From: Plantactinospora sp. BC1 | GTDB taxonomy: Bacteria > Actinomycetota > Actinomycetes > Mycobacteriales > Micromonosporaceae | Direction of reading: 5' to 3' | NCBI RefSeq assembly: GCF_003030345.1 | Contig: NZ_CP028158.1 | Location: 6,510,001-6,574,000 of the forward strand | Length of the DNA: 64,000 nucleotides | Notes under the pieces: generated by a model | Seen by the model: the letters and a program-made list of their open reading frames with translations, nothing else | What the model was told of the DNA's origin: nothing | Database searches by the model: none | Part shown: in pieces, positions 25,711-34,476 of the stretch | How positions within the stretch are numbered: the stretch's first letter is position 1 | Layout: each line of letters opens with the position of its first letter | Translations under genes and position numbers: made by a program

Positions 25711-28698
25711 TCACTCGCTCCCGGCCAGGGCCGGGTCGGGCGGGCGTACCTGGCCCGGGATGACCGCCACGACGTCCGGCGGGCGCTGGGCCGATCCACG
25801 GCGCGGCGCCGGAGCGCCACCGACCGGCCGCCGTGCCACCGGCTCGGGCTGGTCGGCGGGGCAGAGGATCGGGGTGGCCCGGGGCGCGACCCCGATCCGT
25901 CGGATCACCCCGCGCAGCGTTCCCGTCCTCCGCAGCGGAGCCGGCTCGTCGGTGCCGCGCCGCGCCCCGACCCCGACCGGGCTCGCCGCCGGAGCGGGAC
26001 GCTGCCCGGCCAGCCACTGGACGGCCGCGCAGGCCGCCGCCCGGTCCGGATCACCCAGCTCGTCGAAGAGCCGCCGGGCGGCCCGCGCCGCCGTCCAGGC
26101 CGCGCCGGACTCGGCCCGGGAGAGCAGCAGCAGGGCGTTGCCGAGCGACAGCAGCGCCCGGCCGCGATCGACACCGCCCCGGTCCCGCAGCGCGGCGCGA
26201 CCGTGCGCGACCGCGCGCTGCCACAGCTCGGTCAGGCCGCGCTGGTGCAGGAAGTTCGTCGGTGCCACCGCCAGCCGCCAGGCCAGCTCGGTGTCGCCGA
26301 GTCCGGCGGCCTGCTCGGCGGCGCCGACCAGCAGGTGCCGTTCCGCGCCGAGCCAGCCGAGCGGGTCGGCGTCGACGGCGCGCAGGAGTTCCTCGCCCGG
26401 ACCGAACCCGCGCGGCAGGCCGATCGCACCGGCCGGGAAGACCTGCTCGGGTACCTGCCGGTCGGCGCGCAGCGCCAGGTCCAGCAGCCACCAGTACGCC
26501 CGGCGGTGCGCCGTCGCCCGGGTCGGCGGTGGATCGTCGACGCCGACCCGTTCCGCCGCGTACAGCCGGACGAGTTCCGGCATCCGGTAGCGGGACAGCC
26601 CGGTACGCCGGTCCGGCACGGGCCACACCAGACCGGCGTCGGTCAGGGCGGCCAGAGCCTGCTCGGCGCTGCTCTCGTCGGTGTCCAGCAGCGGGACGGC
26701 GAGCCAACCGGGGAACTCGGCCACCGGCAGCGCGCCGAGCCGCCGCAGCAGGGTCGCGGGTTGCGGCGCCAGCCGCTGGTACGCCCCGGCCAGTCCGCGC
26801 CGCACGTCCCGGTCGCCGTCGACGAGCCGGTCGAGCCGGCGCGTACCGTCGGTGAGCCGGTCGACGGCCTGGGGCAGCGACCGGTCGGCCCCGACCGCGA
26901 GCCGATTTCCGGTGACCCGGATCGCCAGCGGGAGCCGGTCACAGAGCTGCACCATCCGGTGCACGGCCGGCAGGTCACCGGCGACCCGGTCCGGCAGCAT
27001 GCCGGTGAGCAGCCGGACCGCCGGCTCGACCGGCAGCACGTCGAGGGTGACCCGGTGGGCGCCGTCCAGGCCGGCCAGCGGGCGCCGGGCGGTCACCAGC
27101 GCCGCCGAGGCCGGCCCGGTGGGCAGCAGCGGGCGTACCTGCGCCTCGTCGGCGGCACCGTCGAGCAGGACCAGGATCCGGCGCCGTGCCACCAGCGACC
27201 GGTAGAGGTCACGCCGCTCGGTACGCCCGTCCGGAACCGCGGCCCCGGGTACGCCGAGCGCGCGGAGGAACCCGCCGAGTACCTCGTGCGGGTCCACCGG
27301 CACGCCCTGACCGCCGTCGACGAGTTCGGCGTAGAGGCAGCCGTCCGGGTGTCCGGGGCCGACGTCCCAGCCGGCCCGGATCGCCAGTGCCGTCTTGCCG
27401 ACCCCGGGCAGGCCGGAGACGACCACCACGGCCGGTCCGGTCCGGCCGGTGCCGTCGCCGAGGGCGCGGCGGATCCGGGTCAGTTCGGCGTCCCGCCCGA
27501 CGAAGTCGGCGACGGCGGGCGGAAGCTGCCACGGGACATCCCCGGTGCGTCCGGTCGTACCGTCCCGGCCGCTGGGTCGACGGCGGGCCGGGCCGCCCGG
27601 TTGCCCGCCGGGCCGTCGACCGGGCAGCCCACCCGGTCGACGAGCCGGTCGTCCGGCCACCCGACGGCGGGCCGGTGGCCCGCCCGGGCGCCGTCCCGGC
27701 CGGTTCGCATCGGTGCTCCCCGAGTCGACGGCGGCCGCCAACGACGCACCCGGCCCCGCCAACGGAGCTTCCGGCCCCGCCAACGAGGCACCCGGCCCCG
27801 CCAACGGAGCTTCCGGCCCCGCCAACGGCGCACCCGGCCCCGCCAACGGAGTTTCCGGGCTCGCCAGCGAGGCGCCCGGCCCCGCCAACGGAGCTTCCGG
27901 GCTCGCCAGCGAGGCGCCCGGCCCCGCCAACGGAGCTTCCGGCGGGAGGTCGAGCGCGGGATCGCGGTTGAGGATCCGGTGCTGGAGTTCGGTCAGGCGG
28001 GGGCCGGGCTCGATCCCGACCTCGTCGGCGAGTCGCCGACGGAAGTCCTGCAATCCGGTGAGCGCCTCGGTGACCCGGCCGCAGCGATAGAGCGCGAGTA
28101 CCAGATTCTCCCGGAAGCGTTCGTTGAACGGATCCGTGGCAACCAGCCCGACCAGTTCGGTGACCAGGTCGGCGTGCCGGCCGAGCGCGAGTTCGAGTTC
28201 GACGCAGCGGGCCCGGATCGCGGCCCGCCGCTCGGTGAGCAGGGTGGCCGCCGTCCCGACCAGTTGCCCGGGCACCCCGGCCAGCGCGGAGCCGCGCCAC
28301 AGGTCGAGCGCGGACCTCAGCCGTGCGACGGCATCGGCGGGCCGGCCGGTGGAGGCCGCCCGCTCCGCCTCGGCGACGTACCGCTCGAACAGCAGCGCGT
28401 CGAGTTCGTCGGTCGTCACGGCGAGCCGGTAACCGGCCGACTCGGTGAGTACCATCGGCCGCTGCGCGCCGGCCCGGGCGAGCAGCCGGCGCAGTTGGGA
28501 CACCACGATGGTCAGTTGGCTGCGGGCGGTCGGCGGCGCGTGCCAGCCCCACACCGCCTCGATCAGCCGGTCGGTCGGCACCGTCCGGTTGGCCTCCAGG
28601 AGCAGGGTCGCGAGCAGGGTCGAGACCCGGGCGCTCCGGATCCGGAGTGGAGCACCGGCAACCTCGACCGACAGGGGACCCAGGATTCTGAACCGCAT
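25711..28698 (-). CDS. BTAD/SARP-type regulator with NB-ARC ATPase domain
   Basis: 995 residues from ATG 28698 (GGAG seven bases upstream). Order: OmpR-type DNA-binding domain (about 1-90: MRFRILGPLSVEV ... DRLIEAVWG), bacterial transcriptional activator domain (about 95-245: AVARLRSALDLWRG ... DEVGIEPGPRL), a ten-fold heptapeptide repeat (253-322), an Arg/Gly/Pro-rich linker, an NB-ARC ATPase (Walker A SGLPGVGKTAL, VLLDGA, GxP-type PLAIR), and a C-terminal helical region. This is the AfsR-like layout of activators of secondary metabolism or development. It is convergent with the lyase-kinase gene and could control it (inference). Its targets are unknown. Confidence 0.9.
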   Translation of the reverse strand: MRFRILGPLSVEVAGAPLRIRSARVSTLLATLLLEANRTVPTDRLIEAVWGWHAPPTARSQLTIVVSQLRRLLARAGAQRPMVLTESAGYRLAVTTDELDALLFERYVAEAERAASTGRPADAVARLRSALDLWRGSALAGVPGQLVGTAATLLTERRAAIRARCVELELALGRHADLVTELVGLVATDPFNERFRENLVLALYRCGRVTEALTGLQDFRRRLADEVGIEPGPRLTELQHRILNRDPALDLPPEAPLAGPGASLASPEAPLAGPGASLASPETPLAGPGAPLAGPEAPLAGPGASLAGPEAPLAGPGASLAAAVDSGSTDANRPGRRPGGPPARRRVAGRPARRPGGLPGRRPGGQPGGPARRRPSGRDGTTGRTGDVPWQLPPAVADFVGRDAELTRIRRALGDGTGRTGPAVVVVSGLPGVGKTALAIRAGWDVGPGHPDGCLYAELVDGGQGVPVDPHEVLGGFLRALGVPGAAVPDGRTERRDLYRSLVARRRILVLLDGAADEAQVRPLLPTGPASAALVTARRPLAGLDGAHRVTLDVLPVEPAVRLLTGMLPDRVAGDLPAVHRMVQLCDRLPLAIRVTGNRLAVGADRSLPQAVDRLTDGTRRLDRLVDGDRDVRRGLAGAYQRLAPQPATLLRRLGALPVAEFPGWLAVPLLDTDESSAEQALAALTDAGLVWPVPDRRTGLSRYRMPELVRLYAAERVGVDDPPPTRATAHRRAYWWLLDLALRADRQVPEQVFPAGAIGLPRGFGPGEELLRAVDADPLGWLGAERHLLVGAAEQAAGLGDTELAWRLAVAPTNFLHQRGLTELWQRAVAHGRAALRDRGGVDRGRALLSLGNALLLLSRAESGAAWTAARAARRLFDELGDPDRAAACAAVQWLAGQRPAPAASPVGVGARRGTDEPAPLRRTGTLRGVIRRIGVAPRATPILCPADQPEPVARRPVGGAPAPRRGSAQRPPDVVAVIPGQVRPPDPALAGSE
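27733..27942 (-). repeat. ten 21-base tandem repeats coding a heptapeptide repeat
   Basis: Exactly 210 bases forming ten in-frame 21-base units inside the regulator gene. They alternate PEAPLAG and PGASLA(S/G), with three one-residue variants. The array links the BTAD domain to the NB-ARC domain and keeps the frame, so unit number could vary between strains without breaking the gene. Confidence 0.9.
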
Positions 28699-28869
28699 AC
28701 TCGTCTCCGCCGCGTCGCCGCGCGACAGCCGTACGACTGCCTGGGGCCGAGCCTGCTGCACCGCCCGAGGCCGAGCCAGGGACAGCTGACCCGGCTGTCC
28801 GGGAGGAATGCCCGACACGCCGGGCACGCCCCGACACGTCGGCCGGTCGGTCGAGCGCCGGCCGGCCGA

Positions 28870-28989
28870 TCAGAGGAGCAGATTGACGAGTACGGTCAGG
28901 ACGATCGAGCCGACGATCGAGATCAGGATCATCAGCAGGCAGCCCAGTCCGCCACCGAGCGGGCGGACCTCGACACGGCCGAATCGCAT
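28870..28989 (-). CDS. 39-residue single-span membrane protein
   Basis: A very short gene, ATG 28989 to the stop at 28870. The N-terminal half reads MRFGRVEVRPLGGGLGC, followed by one hydrophobic segment (LLMILISIVGSIVLTVLV). Similar mini-proteins, with the same RV.VRP.GG..GC start, are common in actinobacteria; their function is unknown. It begins five bases after the stop of the LLM oxidoreductase on the same strand, so it is probably translated from the same message. Confidence 0.75.
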   Translation of the reverse strand: MRFGRVEVRPLGGGLGCLLMILISIVGSIVLTVLVNLLL

Positions 28990-28994
28990 CCCGG

Positions 28995-29957
28995 TCAGAG
29001 CTCCCGCAGCCGGGGCAGCAGCTCGTGCTCGGCCCAGTCCAGGAACCTCGGCTGGCCCTCGACGCCGACCTGCACGAACGCCACGTCGGTGAAGCCGGCG
29101 TCGACGTACTTGCGGAACGCCTCGACGTGCGGGTCCAGGTCCGGTCCGCAGGGTACGAGCTGCGCGATGTCCTCGGGACGGATGGCCTCGCTGGCGCTGA
29201 CGAAGGACTCCGGCCCGGGCAGCTCGGCCTTGACCGTCCAGTTCAGGGCGGCCCACCGCCACTGGTCGTGCACCGTCTTGCGGCAGTCGTCGGCGTCCGG
29301 GCCGTAACAGACCGCCGCCTGCCCGTAACGGGGCTTGCCGGCGCCGCCGCGTTCGTCGTACATCCTGACCACGGCCGCGTCCGGGTTGTCGCAGACCAGC
29401 GCGTCGGCGTACTCGCATGCCAGCTCGACCGAGTGCGGCCCGGAGGCCGCGAGGGCGATCGGGATGGGGCCCTCCGGCCGGTCCCAGAGGTACGCCTCGG
29501 GCACCTCGAAGTGGTTGCCGGAGTAGGAGAGGTTGTCGCCGTCGAGCAGCGGCCGGATGATCTGCAACGCCTCCTCCAGCATCTCGTGCCGCTGGTGCAC
29601 GTAGGGCCAGGCGCCCGCCACGTGTTCGTTGAGGTTCTCCCCGGCGCCGAGCGAGAGGGTGAACCGGCCGTCGGACATCACCCCGATCGTCGCGGCCTTC
29701 TGCGCCACCACCGCCGGGTGGTAACGCCGGATCGGGCAGGTCACGTAGGTCATCAGTTTGATCCGGGAGGTGGCGTGCGCGACCGCGCCGAGTACGGCCC
29801 AGGCGTAGGGCGAGTGGCCCTGCGAGGCGAGCCAGGGGGAGTAGTGGTCGGAGATGACCAGATAGTCGAAGCCGGCCTGTTCCGCCCGGACCGCCTGGTC
29901 GACCAGGTCCTTCGGTCCGGTCTGTTCACACATCAGCGTGTAGCCCACCCCGACCAT
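28995..29957 (-). CDS. F420-dependent LLM-class oxidoreductase (TIGR03557-like)
   Basis: 320 residues, TIM-barrel flavin/F420 oxidoreductase of the family that includes F420-dependent glucose-6-phosphate dehydrogenase. Key stretches: GYTLMCEQTGPKDLVDQA, DYLVISDHYSPWL, RIKLMTYVTCPIRRYHPA, GRFTLSLGAGENLNEH and IPIALAASGP. No signal peptide is present, so it is cytoplasmic. The substrate is unknown. It is transcribed away from the M1 peptidase and the 266 bases between them hold that gene's operator. The 39-residue membrane protein follows at once. Confidence 0.92.
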   Translation of the reverse strand: MVGVGYTLMCEQTGPKDLVDQAVRAEQAGFDYLVISDHYSPWLASQGHSPYAWAVLGAVAHATSRIKLMTYVTCPIRRYHPAVVAQKAATIGVMSDGRFTLSLGAGENLNEHVAGAWPYVHQRHEMLEEALQIIRPLLDGDNLSYSGNHFEVPEAYLWDRPEGPIPIALAASGPHSVELACEYADALVCDNPDAAVVRMYDERGGAGKPRYGQAAVCYGPDADDCRKTVHDQWRWAALNWTVKAELPGPESFVSASEAIRPEDIAQLVPCGPDLDPHVEAFRKYVDAGFTDVAFVQVGVEGQPRFLDWAEHELLPRLREL

Positions 29958-30046
29958 GCCGGCCTCCTCCGTCGTCCGATTCCGGTTGTCTACCCCTCCT
30001 GGCGCCGGTAAACCCCGGTCGTCCGGCGTGAAGTGCAGTGACGTCC

Positions 30047-30094
30047 TTGACTATTTCCCGACCGTGGAGGTAGGTTCGTCCTTAACCGGTTAAG
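30047..30094 (+). promoter_or_regulatory. promoter with LacI-type palindrome at the transcription start
   Basis: TTGACT (30047-30052) and TAGGTT (30071-30076) are 18 bases apart, a good actinobacterial -35/-10 pair. The 14-base perfect palindrome CTTAACCGGTTAAG (30081-30094) covers the expected start of transcription. Its central AACCGGTT resembles LacI-family sites. The same core recurs twice upstream of the mannanase gene. The distance to ATG 30224 implies a leader of about 140 bases. Confidence 0.75.
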
Positions 30095-30223
30095 AATGGC
30101 CGGTGCATCATCCTTGTGGTGGGGATGACGGCGCCCGTGGCGGTCGGTCACCGCACCGCCCGGGCGCCGCCGGCGGAGTTCGGTTCTTCCCCCCGGTCAA
30201 CGGCCGTATTAACGTGTCCGACC

Positions 30224-31636
30224 ATGGTGATCTCTCGACGGCTCGGTGCCGTGCTGGCGGCGACGACCGTCACCCTCTCGCTCGGTGCCACCCCCGCGTC
30301 GGCCACCGGGCGGGGTCACGGTCACGGCGGTGCCGGGAAGCCGGGTGCGCCGGGGGTCGGTGACGGCTATTTCCCGGCGGCCGGCAACGGCGGGTACGAC
30401 GTCCTCCACTACGGACTGGAGATCCGCTACGAACCGACCAGCCGGGCCTTCGCCGGGGTCGCCACGATCAGCGCCCGGGCCACCGACCGGCTCTCCCGGT
30501 TCAACCTCGACCTGCGCGGCTTCGAGGTGCGGTCGGTGACCGTCGACGGCCGGGCCGCCCGGTACGACCGGGACGGCCAGGAGCTGCGCATCTCGCCGAG
30601 GAACGGCCTGTCCCGGGGCGAGCGGTTCACCGTCGTCGTCCGGTACGACGGCACCACCGGCCGCCCGACCGACATCGAGGGCGCCCTCTACGGCTGGGTC
30701 TCCACGCCGGACGGCTCCTTCGTGGCGAACGAGCCCGACGGCGCCGCCACCTGGTATCCGGTCAACGACCACCCGACCGACAAGGCCAGCTACGACTTCC
30801 GGATCACGGTGCCGGCCGGCAAGACCGCGGTCGCCAACGGCGAACTCGTCGAGCAGCGCACGAGGAACGGCTGGACGACCTTCGTCTGGCGGGCCCGCGA
30901 CCCGATGGCGAGCTACCTCTCCACCGCCTCGGTCGGCGACTACGACCTGCGCCGCAGCACCGGCCCGCGCGGCCTGCCGATCATCGACGCGGTCGACCGG
31001 GACCTCGGCCCGGACGCCGCCGACGGGCTGGCCCGGACCAGGGAGATGATCGAGTACTTCTCCGACCTCTTCGGCCGGTACCCGTTCACCTCCTACGGGG
31101 CGATCGTCGACGACGACGAGGACGCCGGGTACGCGCTGGAGACGCAGACCCGGCCGATCTACTCAGGACCGCCCGGCGAGGGCACGGTGGCGCACGAGCT
31201 GGCCCACCAGTGGTACGGCAACAGCGTCAGCCCGGCCCGCTGGCAGGAGATCTGGCTCAACGAGGGGTTCGCCAGCTACGCCGAGTGGCTCTGGGAGGAG
31301 CACACCGGCGGGCGTACCGCGCAGGCGCGGTTCGACACCAACTACGCCCGGCCGGAGACGGCGAGCTTCTGGAACCCGCCGCCCGGCGACCCGGGTGCGA
31401 CCAACCTCTTCGCCGGCTCGGTCTACACCAAGGGCGCGATGACGCTGCACGCGCTGCGTACGAAGATCGGTGACCGGGCCTTCTTCGCCCTGCTCCGCGC
31501 CTGGTACGCGGCGAACCGCGACGACACGGTGACCACCGCCGACTTCGTCCGGCTCGCCGAGAAGGTCAGCGGGCGGCAGCTCGACGCCTTCTTCCAGACC
31601 TGGCTCTACACCCCGGGCAAGCCCACCGCCTGGTGA
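30224..31636 (+). CDS. secreted M1-family metallo-aminopeptidase
   Basis: 470 residues from ATG 30224, chosen because it opens a clean signal peptide (MVISRRLGAVLAATTV ... TPASA). An N-terminal beta-sandwich domain is followed by the thermolysin-like catalytic domain. The zinc motif H324-E-L-A-H328 is followed by Glu347 (WLNEGF), the HEXXH-X18-E of the M1 clan. DEDAGYALETQTRP is a diverged form of the GXMEN exopeptidase loop (GYALE), as in many actinobacterial secreted members. It is shorter than PepN because the C-terminal helical domain is missing. It sits under a LacI-type operator shared with the downstream mannanase and ends at a strong terminator, so it is a separate transcript. Confidence 0.93.
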   Translation: MVISRRLGAVLAATTVTLSLGATPASATGRGHGHGGAGKPGAPGVGDGYFPAAGNGGYDVLHYGLEIRYEPTSRAFAGVATISARATDRLSRFNLDLRGFEVRSVTVDGRAARYDRDGQELRISPRNGLSRGERFTVVVRYDGTTGRPTDIEGALYGWVSTPDGSFVANEPDGAATWYPVNDHPTDKASYDFRITVPAGKTAVANGELVEQRTRNGWTTFVWRARDPMASYLSTASVGDYDLRRSTGPRGLPIIDAVDRDLGPDAADGLARTREMIEYFSDLFGRYPFTSYGAIVDDDEDAGYALETQTRPIYSGPPGEGTVAHELAHQWYGNSVSPARWQEIWLNEGFASYAEWLWEEHTGGRTAQARFDTNYARPETASFWNPPPGDPGATNLFAGSVYTKGAMTLHALRTKIGDRAFFALLRAWYAANRDDTVTTADFVRLAEKVSGRQLDAFFQTWLYTPGKPTAW

Positions 31637-31649
31637 CGATCCGGCACCG

Positions 31650-31677
31650 CCCCTCCGCCCGGTACCGGGCGGAGGGG
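31650..31677 (+). terminator. terminator after the M1 peptidase
   Basis: A 28-base perfect palindrome: CCCCTCCGCCC and GGGCGGAGGGG around GGTACC, starting 13 bases after the stop codon and followed by TTACTT. It isolates the peptidase from the mannanase operators that follow at once. Confidence 0.88.
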
Positions 31678-31681
31678 TTAC

Positions 31682-31718
31682 TTAACCGGTTGCGTTAACC
31701 GGTTCATCGGCCTACCCT
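31682..31718 (+). promoter_or_regulatory. two TTAACCGGTT operators and likely promoter of the mannanase gene
   Basis: The core TTAACCGGTT occurs at 31682-31691 and again at 31695-31704, 13 bases apart. A possible promoter is TTGCGT (31690-31695) with TACCCT (31713-31718), 17 bases apart, so the operators overlap the -35 and spacer. The sites match the palindrome over the M1 peptidase promoter. One LacI-family repressor, not encoded in this window, probably controls both genes (inference). Confidence 0.72.
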
Positions 31719-31817
31719 GATCCGTGCCGTCGCAGGGAGTTGGGTGGCAACTGTCGGGCAACAGTTGCCGGTCCCCTCACTTCTGTCCCCGTCCCGGGAC
31801 CCTCCCTGAGGTAGGTC

Positions 31818-33218
31818 ATGAAAAGACGAATCTACGCCGTCGCATCGGCGCTGCTCGCGCTCGTCGCCGCCACTGCCGTCTCGCTCTTCGTGGTGACCCC
31901 GTCGGCACAGGCGGCGGCCGGCTTCACGATCAGCGGCGGGCGGCTCATCGACGCGCGCGGCAACGAGTTCATCATGCGTGGGGTCAGCCACGCGCACACC
32001 TGGTACGCCAGCCAAACCGGTTCATTCCGCGACATCAAATCGCTGGGCGCGAACACCGTACGGGTGGTGCTGAGCAGCGGTGCCCGGTGGACCCAGAACA
32101 GCGCCAGCGACGTCGCCAACGTCATCTCGCTGTGCAAGGCCAACCGGCTGATCTGCGTCCTGGAGGTGCACGACACCACCGGGTACGGCGAGGAGGGCGC
32201 GGCGATCACCCTCGACCAGGCGGTGAGCTACTGGATCAGCATCCAGAGCGCACTGGCCGGCCAGGAGAACTACGTCATCCTCAACATCGGCAACGAGCCG
32301 TTCGGCAACAACGAGGCGACCAGCGCCAACTGGCCGACGCACACCCGTAACGCGATCACCCGGCTGCGCAACGCCGGCTTCGACCACACCATCATGGTCG
32401 ACGCGCCGATGTGGGGTCAGGACTGGCGCTTCATAATGCGGGACAACGCGCAGAGCGTCTTCAACGCCGACCCGGACCGGAACACCATCTTCTCGATCCA
32501 CATGTACGGCGTCTTCGACACCGCCGCCGAGATCACCGACTACCTCGGCCGGTTCCGCAGCGCCAACCTGCCGATCGTGGTGGGGGAGTTCGGGCACAAC
32601 CACTCGGACGGCAACCCGGACGAGGACACCATCATGTCGTACGCCCAGCAGAACGGGATCGGCTACATCGGCTGGTCGTGGAGCGGTAACGGCGGCGGCG
32701 TCGAGTACCTCGACATGGTGACGAACTTCAACGTGAGCCAGTTGACCTCGTGGGGGCAGCGGATCTTCAACGGGGCGAACGGGATCCGGCAGACCGCCCG
32801 GGAGGCGACCGTCTACAGCGGCGGCAACCCGACGACTCCGCCGACGACCCGGCCCCCGACCGGTACCCCGACCACCCGCCCACCGACGACTCCGCCGACC
32901 ACGTCACCGGGCGGTACCCGGGGCTGCACCGCCACGTACGCCGTCACCGGGCAGTGGCAGGGCGGCTTCCAGGGCGAGGTCCGGGTGACCGCCGGCAGCG
33001 CGGCGATCAGCGGCTGGACCGTCACCTGGACCTTCGCCAACGGGCAGCAGGTCAACCAGGCGTGGAACGCGACGCTCAGCAGCAGCGGGTCGACCGTGAC
33101 CGCGCGGAACGTCTCGCACAACGGCAGCCTCGGCGCCGGGGCGAGTACCGCGTTCGGGTTCATCGGAACCTGGAACGGCAGCAACACCACGCCGACGCTG
33201 AGCTGCACCGCCAGCTGA
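31818..33218 (+). CDS. secreted GH5 beta-mannanase with CBM2
   Basis: 466 residues. Signal peptide (about 1-33, ending SAQA), GH5 catalytic barrel (about 35-330), Thr/Pro linker (about 336-365), and C-terminal CBM2 (about 368-466, with Cys near both ends and Trp residues for cellulose binding). The start GFTISGGRLIDARGNEF and MRGVSHAHTWY are typical of GH5 subfamily 8 endo-1,4-beta-mannanases. Acid/base Glu160 is in NIGNEP and nucleophile Glu257 in VVGEFGHN. It should cleave mannan or glucomannan attached to cellulose outside the cell. ATG 31818 follows GAGGT. Two LacI-type operators precede it and a terminator follows. Confidence 0.93.
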   Translation: MKRRIYAVASALLALVAATAVSLFVVTPSAQAAAGFTISGGRLIDARGNEFIMRGVSHAHTWYASQTGSFRDIKSLGANTVRVVLSSGARWTQNSASDVANVISLCKANRLICVLEVHDTTGYGEEGAAITLDQAVSYWISIQSALAGQENYVILNIGNEPFGNNEATSANWPTHTRNAITRLRNAGFDHTIMVDAPMWGQDWRFIMRDNAQSVFNADPDRNTIFSIHMYGVFDTAAEITDYLGRFRSANLPIVVGEFGHNHSDGNPDEDTIMSYAQQNGIGYIGWSWSGNGGGVEYLDMVTNFNVSQLTSWGQRIFNGANGIRQTAREATVYSGGNPTTPPTTRPPTGTPTTRPPTTPPTTSPGGTRGCTATYAVTGQWQGGFQGEVRVTAGSAAISGWTVTWTFANGQQVNQAWNATLSSSGSTVTARNVSHNGSLGAGASTAFGFIGTWNGSNTTPTLSCTAS

Positions 33219-33235
33219 CCTGTCGGCTTCCGCCG

Positions 33236-33267
33236 GTGGCCGGGCCCGCGTCCGCGGGCCCGGCCAC
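33236..33267. terminator. terminator between mannanase and LLM oxidoreductase
   Basis: Perfect 14-bp stem GTGGCCGGGCCCGC / GCGGGCCCGGCCAC with a four-base loop (GTCC), 18 bases after the mannanase stop. It lies between convergent genes and could work in both directions. Confidence 0.88.
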
Positions 33268-33358
33268 GCGTTCCTGCGGCGACCGGTCGGCAACCACCCG
33301 CCGGCGTCTCCGCCGTCTCCGGGGCCTCCGGCGTCTCCGCCGGTTCCCGAGGGGACGG

Positions 33359-34246
33359 TCAGCTCCGGCCCGGTAGCCGGGGCAGCACCTCGGTGGCCAC
33401 CTCCGCGAGGACCGCCTCGTCCCCGGCGTACCAGCTCGACTCGCGCGGCCAGTGCGTGACGACGTCGGTGAAGCCCAGCTCGGCGGCCCGGCCGACCGCC
33501 TCGGCGAAGTGCCCCGCGCTGGAGAGCGAGAAGACCGGGGCGGAGTCGAGGGAGAGATAGCGGTCCAGGCTGCCGGGCTCCCGGCCGGCGGCGGCGAGGA
33601 TCTCGTCCATCCGGCCGGCGAGGTCGGCGACGGAGCGCCACCACGCCGCCATGTCGTCGCCGTCCGGGATGCCGGTGGTGACCCAGCCCTGGCCGTACCG
33701 GGCGGCGAGCCGCATCGAGCGCGGCCCGTTCGCGGCGACCACGAACGGCACCCGGGGCTGCTGGACGCAGCCGGGGTTGCTCCGCGCGTCGACCGCCGCG
33801 TAGTAGTCGCCCCGCCAGGTGACCCCGTCGGTCCGGAGCAGCAGGTCGAGCAGCTCGGTGAACTCGGTGAACCGGTCGACCCGGTGTCGGGGGGAGAGCG
33901 CCCGGGCACCGAGTACGTCCGAGTCGAACCCGATCCCGCCGGCGCCGATGCCGAGCAGTACCCGGCCGTCCGAGACGTCGTCCAGCCCGGTGATCTGCCG
34001 GGCGAAGTGCACCGGGTGCCGGAAGTTGGGCGAGGCGACCAGGGTGCCCAACCGGATCCGGGAGGTGACCATCGCGGCCGAGGTCAGCGTGCCCATGGCG
34101 TCGAACCACGGCCCGTCGACCAGGTCACGCCAGCCGAGGTGGTCGTAGGTCCAGGCGTGGTCGAAGCCCCACTCCTCGGCCTGGCGCCACCGGCGCTCGG
34201 CCACGGACCACCGCTGGTCGGGAAGGATCACGATACCCACGCGCAT
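33359..34246 (-). CDS. LLM-class F420-dependent oxidoreductase
   Basis: 295 residues from ATG 34246. Luciferase-like TIM barrel: MRVGIVILPDQRW, WGFDHAWTYDHLGWRDL, RIRLGTLVASPNFRHP, GRVLLGIGAGGIGFDSDVLG and PFVVAANGPRSMRLAARYG. It is of a different subfamily from the one at 29 kb. No export signal, so it is cytoplasmic. The substrate is unknown. It is transcribed alone, divergent from the Spo0M-like gene. Confidence 0.9.
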   Translation of the reverse strand: MRVGIVILPDQRWSVAERRWRQAEEWGFDHAWTYDHLGWRDLVDGPWFDAMGTLTSAAMVTSRIRLGTLVASPNFRHPVHFARQITGLDDVSDGRVLLGIGAGGIGFDSDVLGARALSPRHRVDRFTEFTELLDLLLRTDGVTWRGDYYAAVDARSNPGCVQQPRVPFVVAANGPRSMRLAARYGQGWVTTGIPDGDDMAAWWRSVADLAGRMDEILAAAGREPGSLDRYLSLDSAPVFSLSSAGHFAEAVGRAAELGFTDVVTHWPRESSWYAGDEAVLAEVATEVLPRLPGRS

Positions 34247-34476
34247 GGTCTGGAGAGCTTACGTCCCGCCCGCCGCCGCCAGCCTCCCGGCCGGCGGCCC
34301 GGTGTGTCCGGGCACTCGTCGCGGGCCCGGCTCCGTCACCCGAATCGGTGACGGGCGAACGCTCCCAGCCACCTCACAGCTACGGTGAATAGGGTCACCG
34401 GAGTGCGCGTCGATCCATCGTGGAAAATGCGCGCCGACACCAGCGGCACATATCCGCCGTAAACAGGAGTATCTCT

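Noticed and set aside
32020-32035. Further AACCGGTT site inside the mannanase gene
   Set aside because: Only the eight-base core matches, in a coding context; it could be chance, so it is not listed as an operator.
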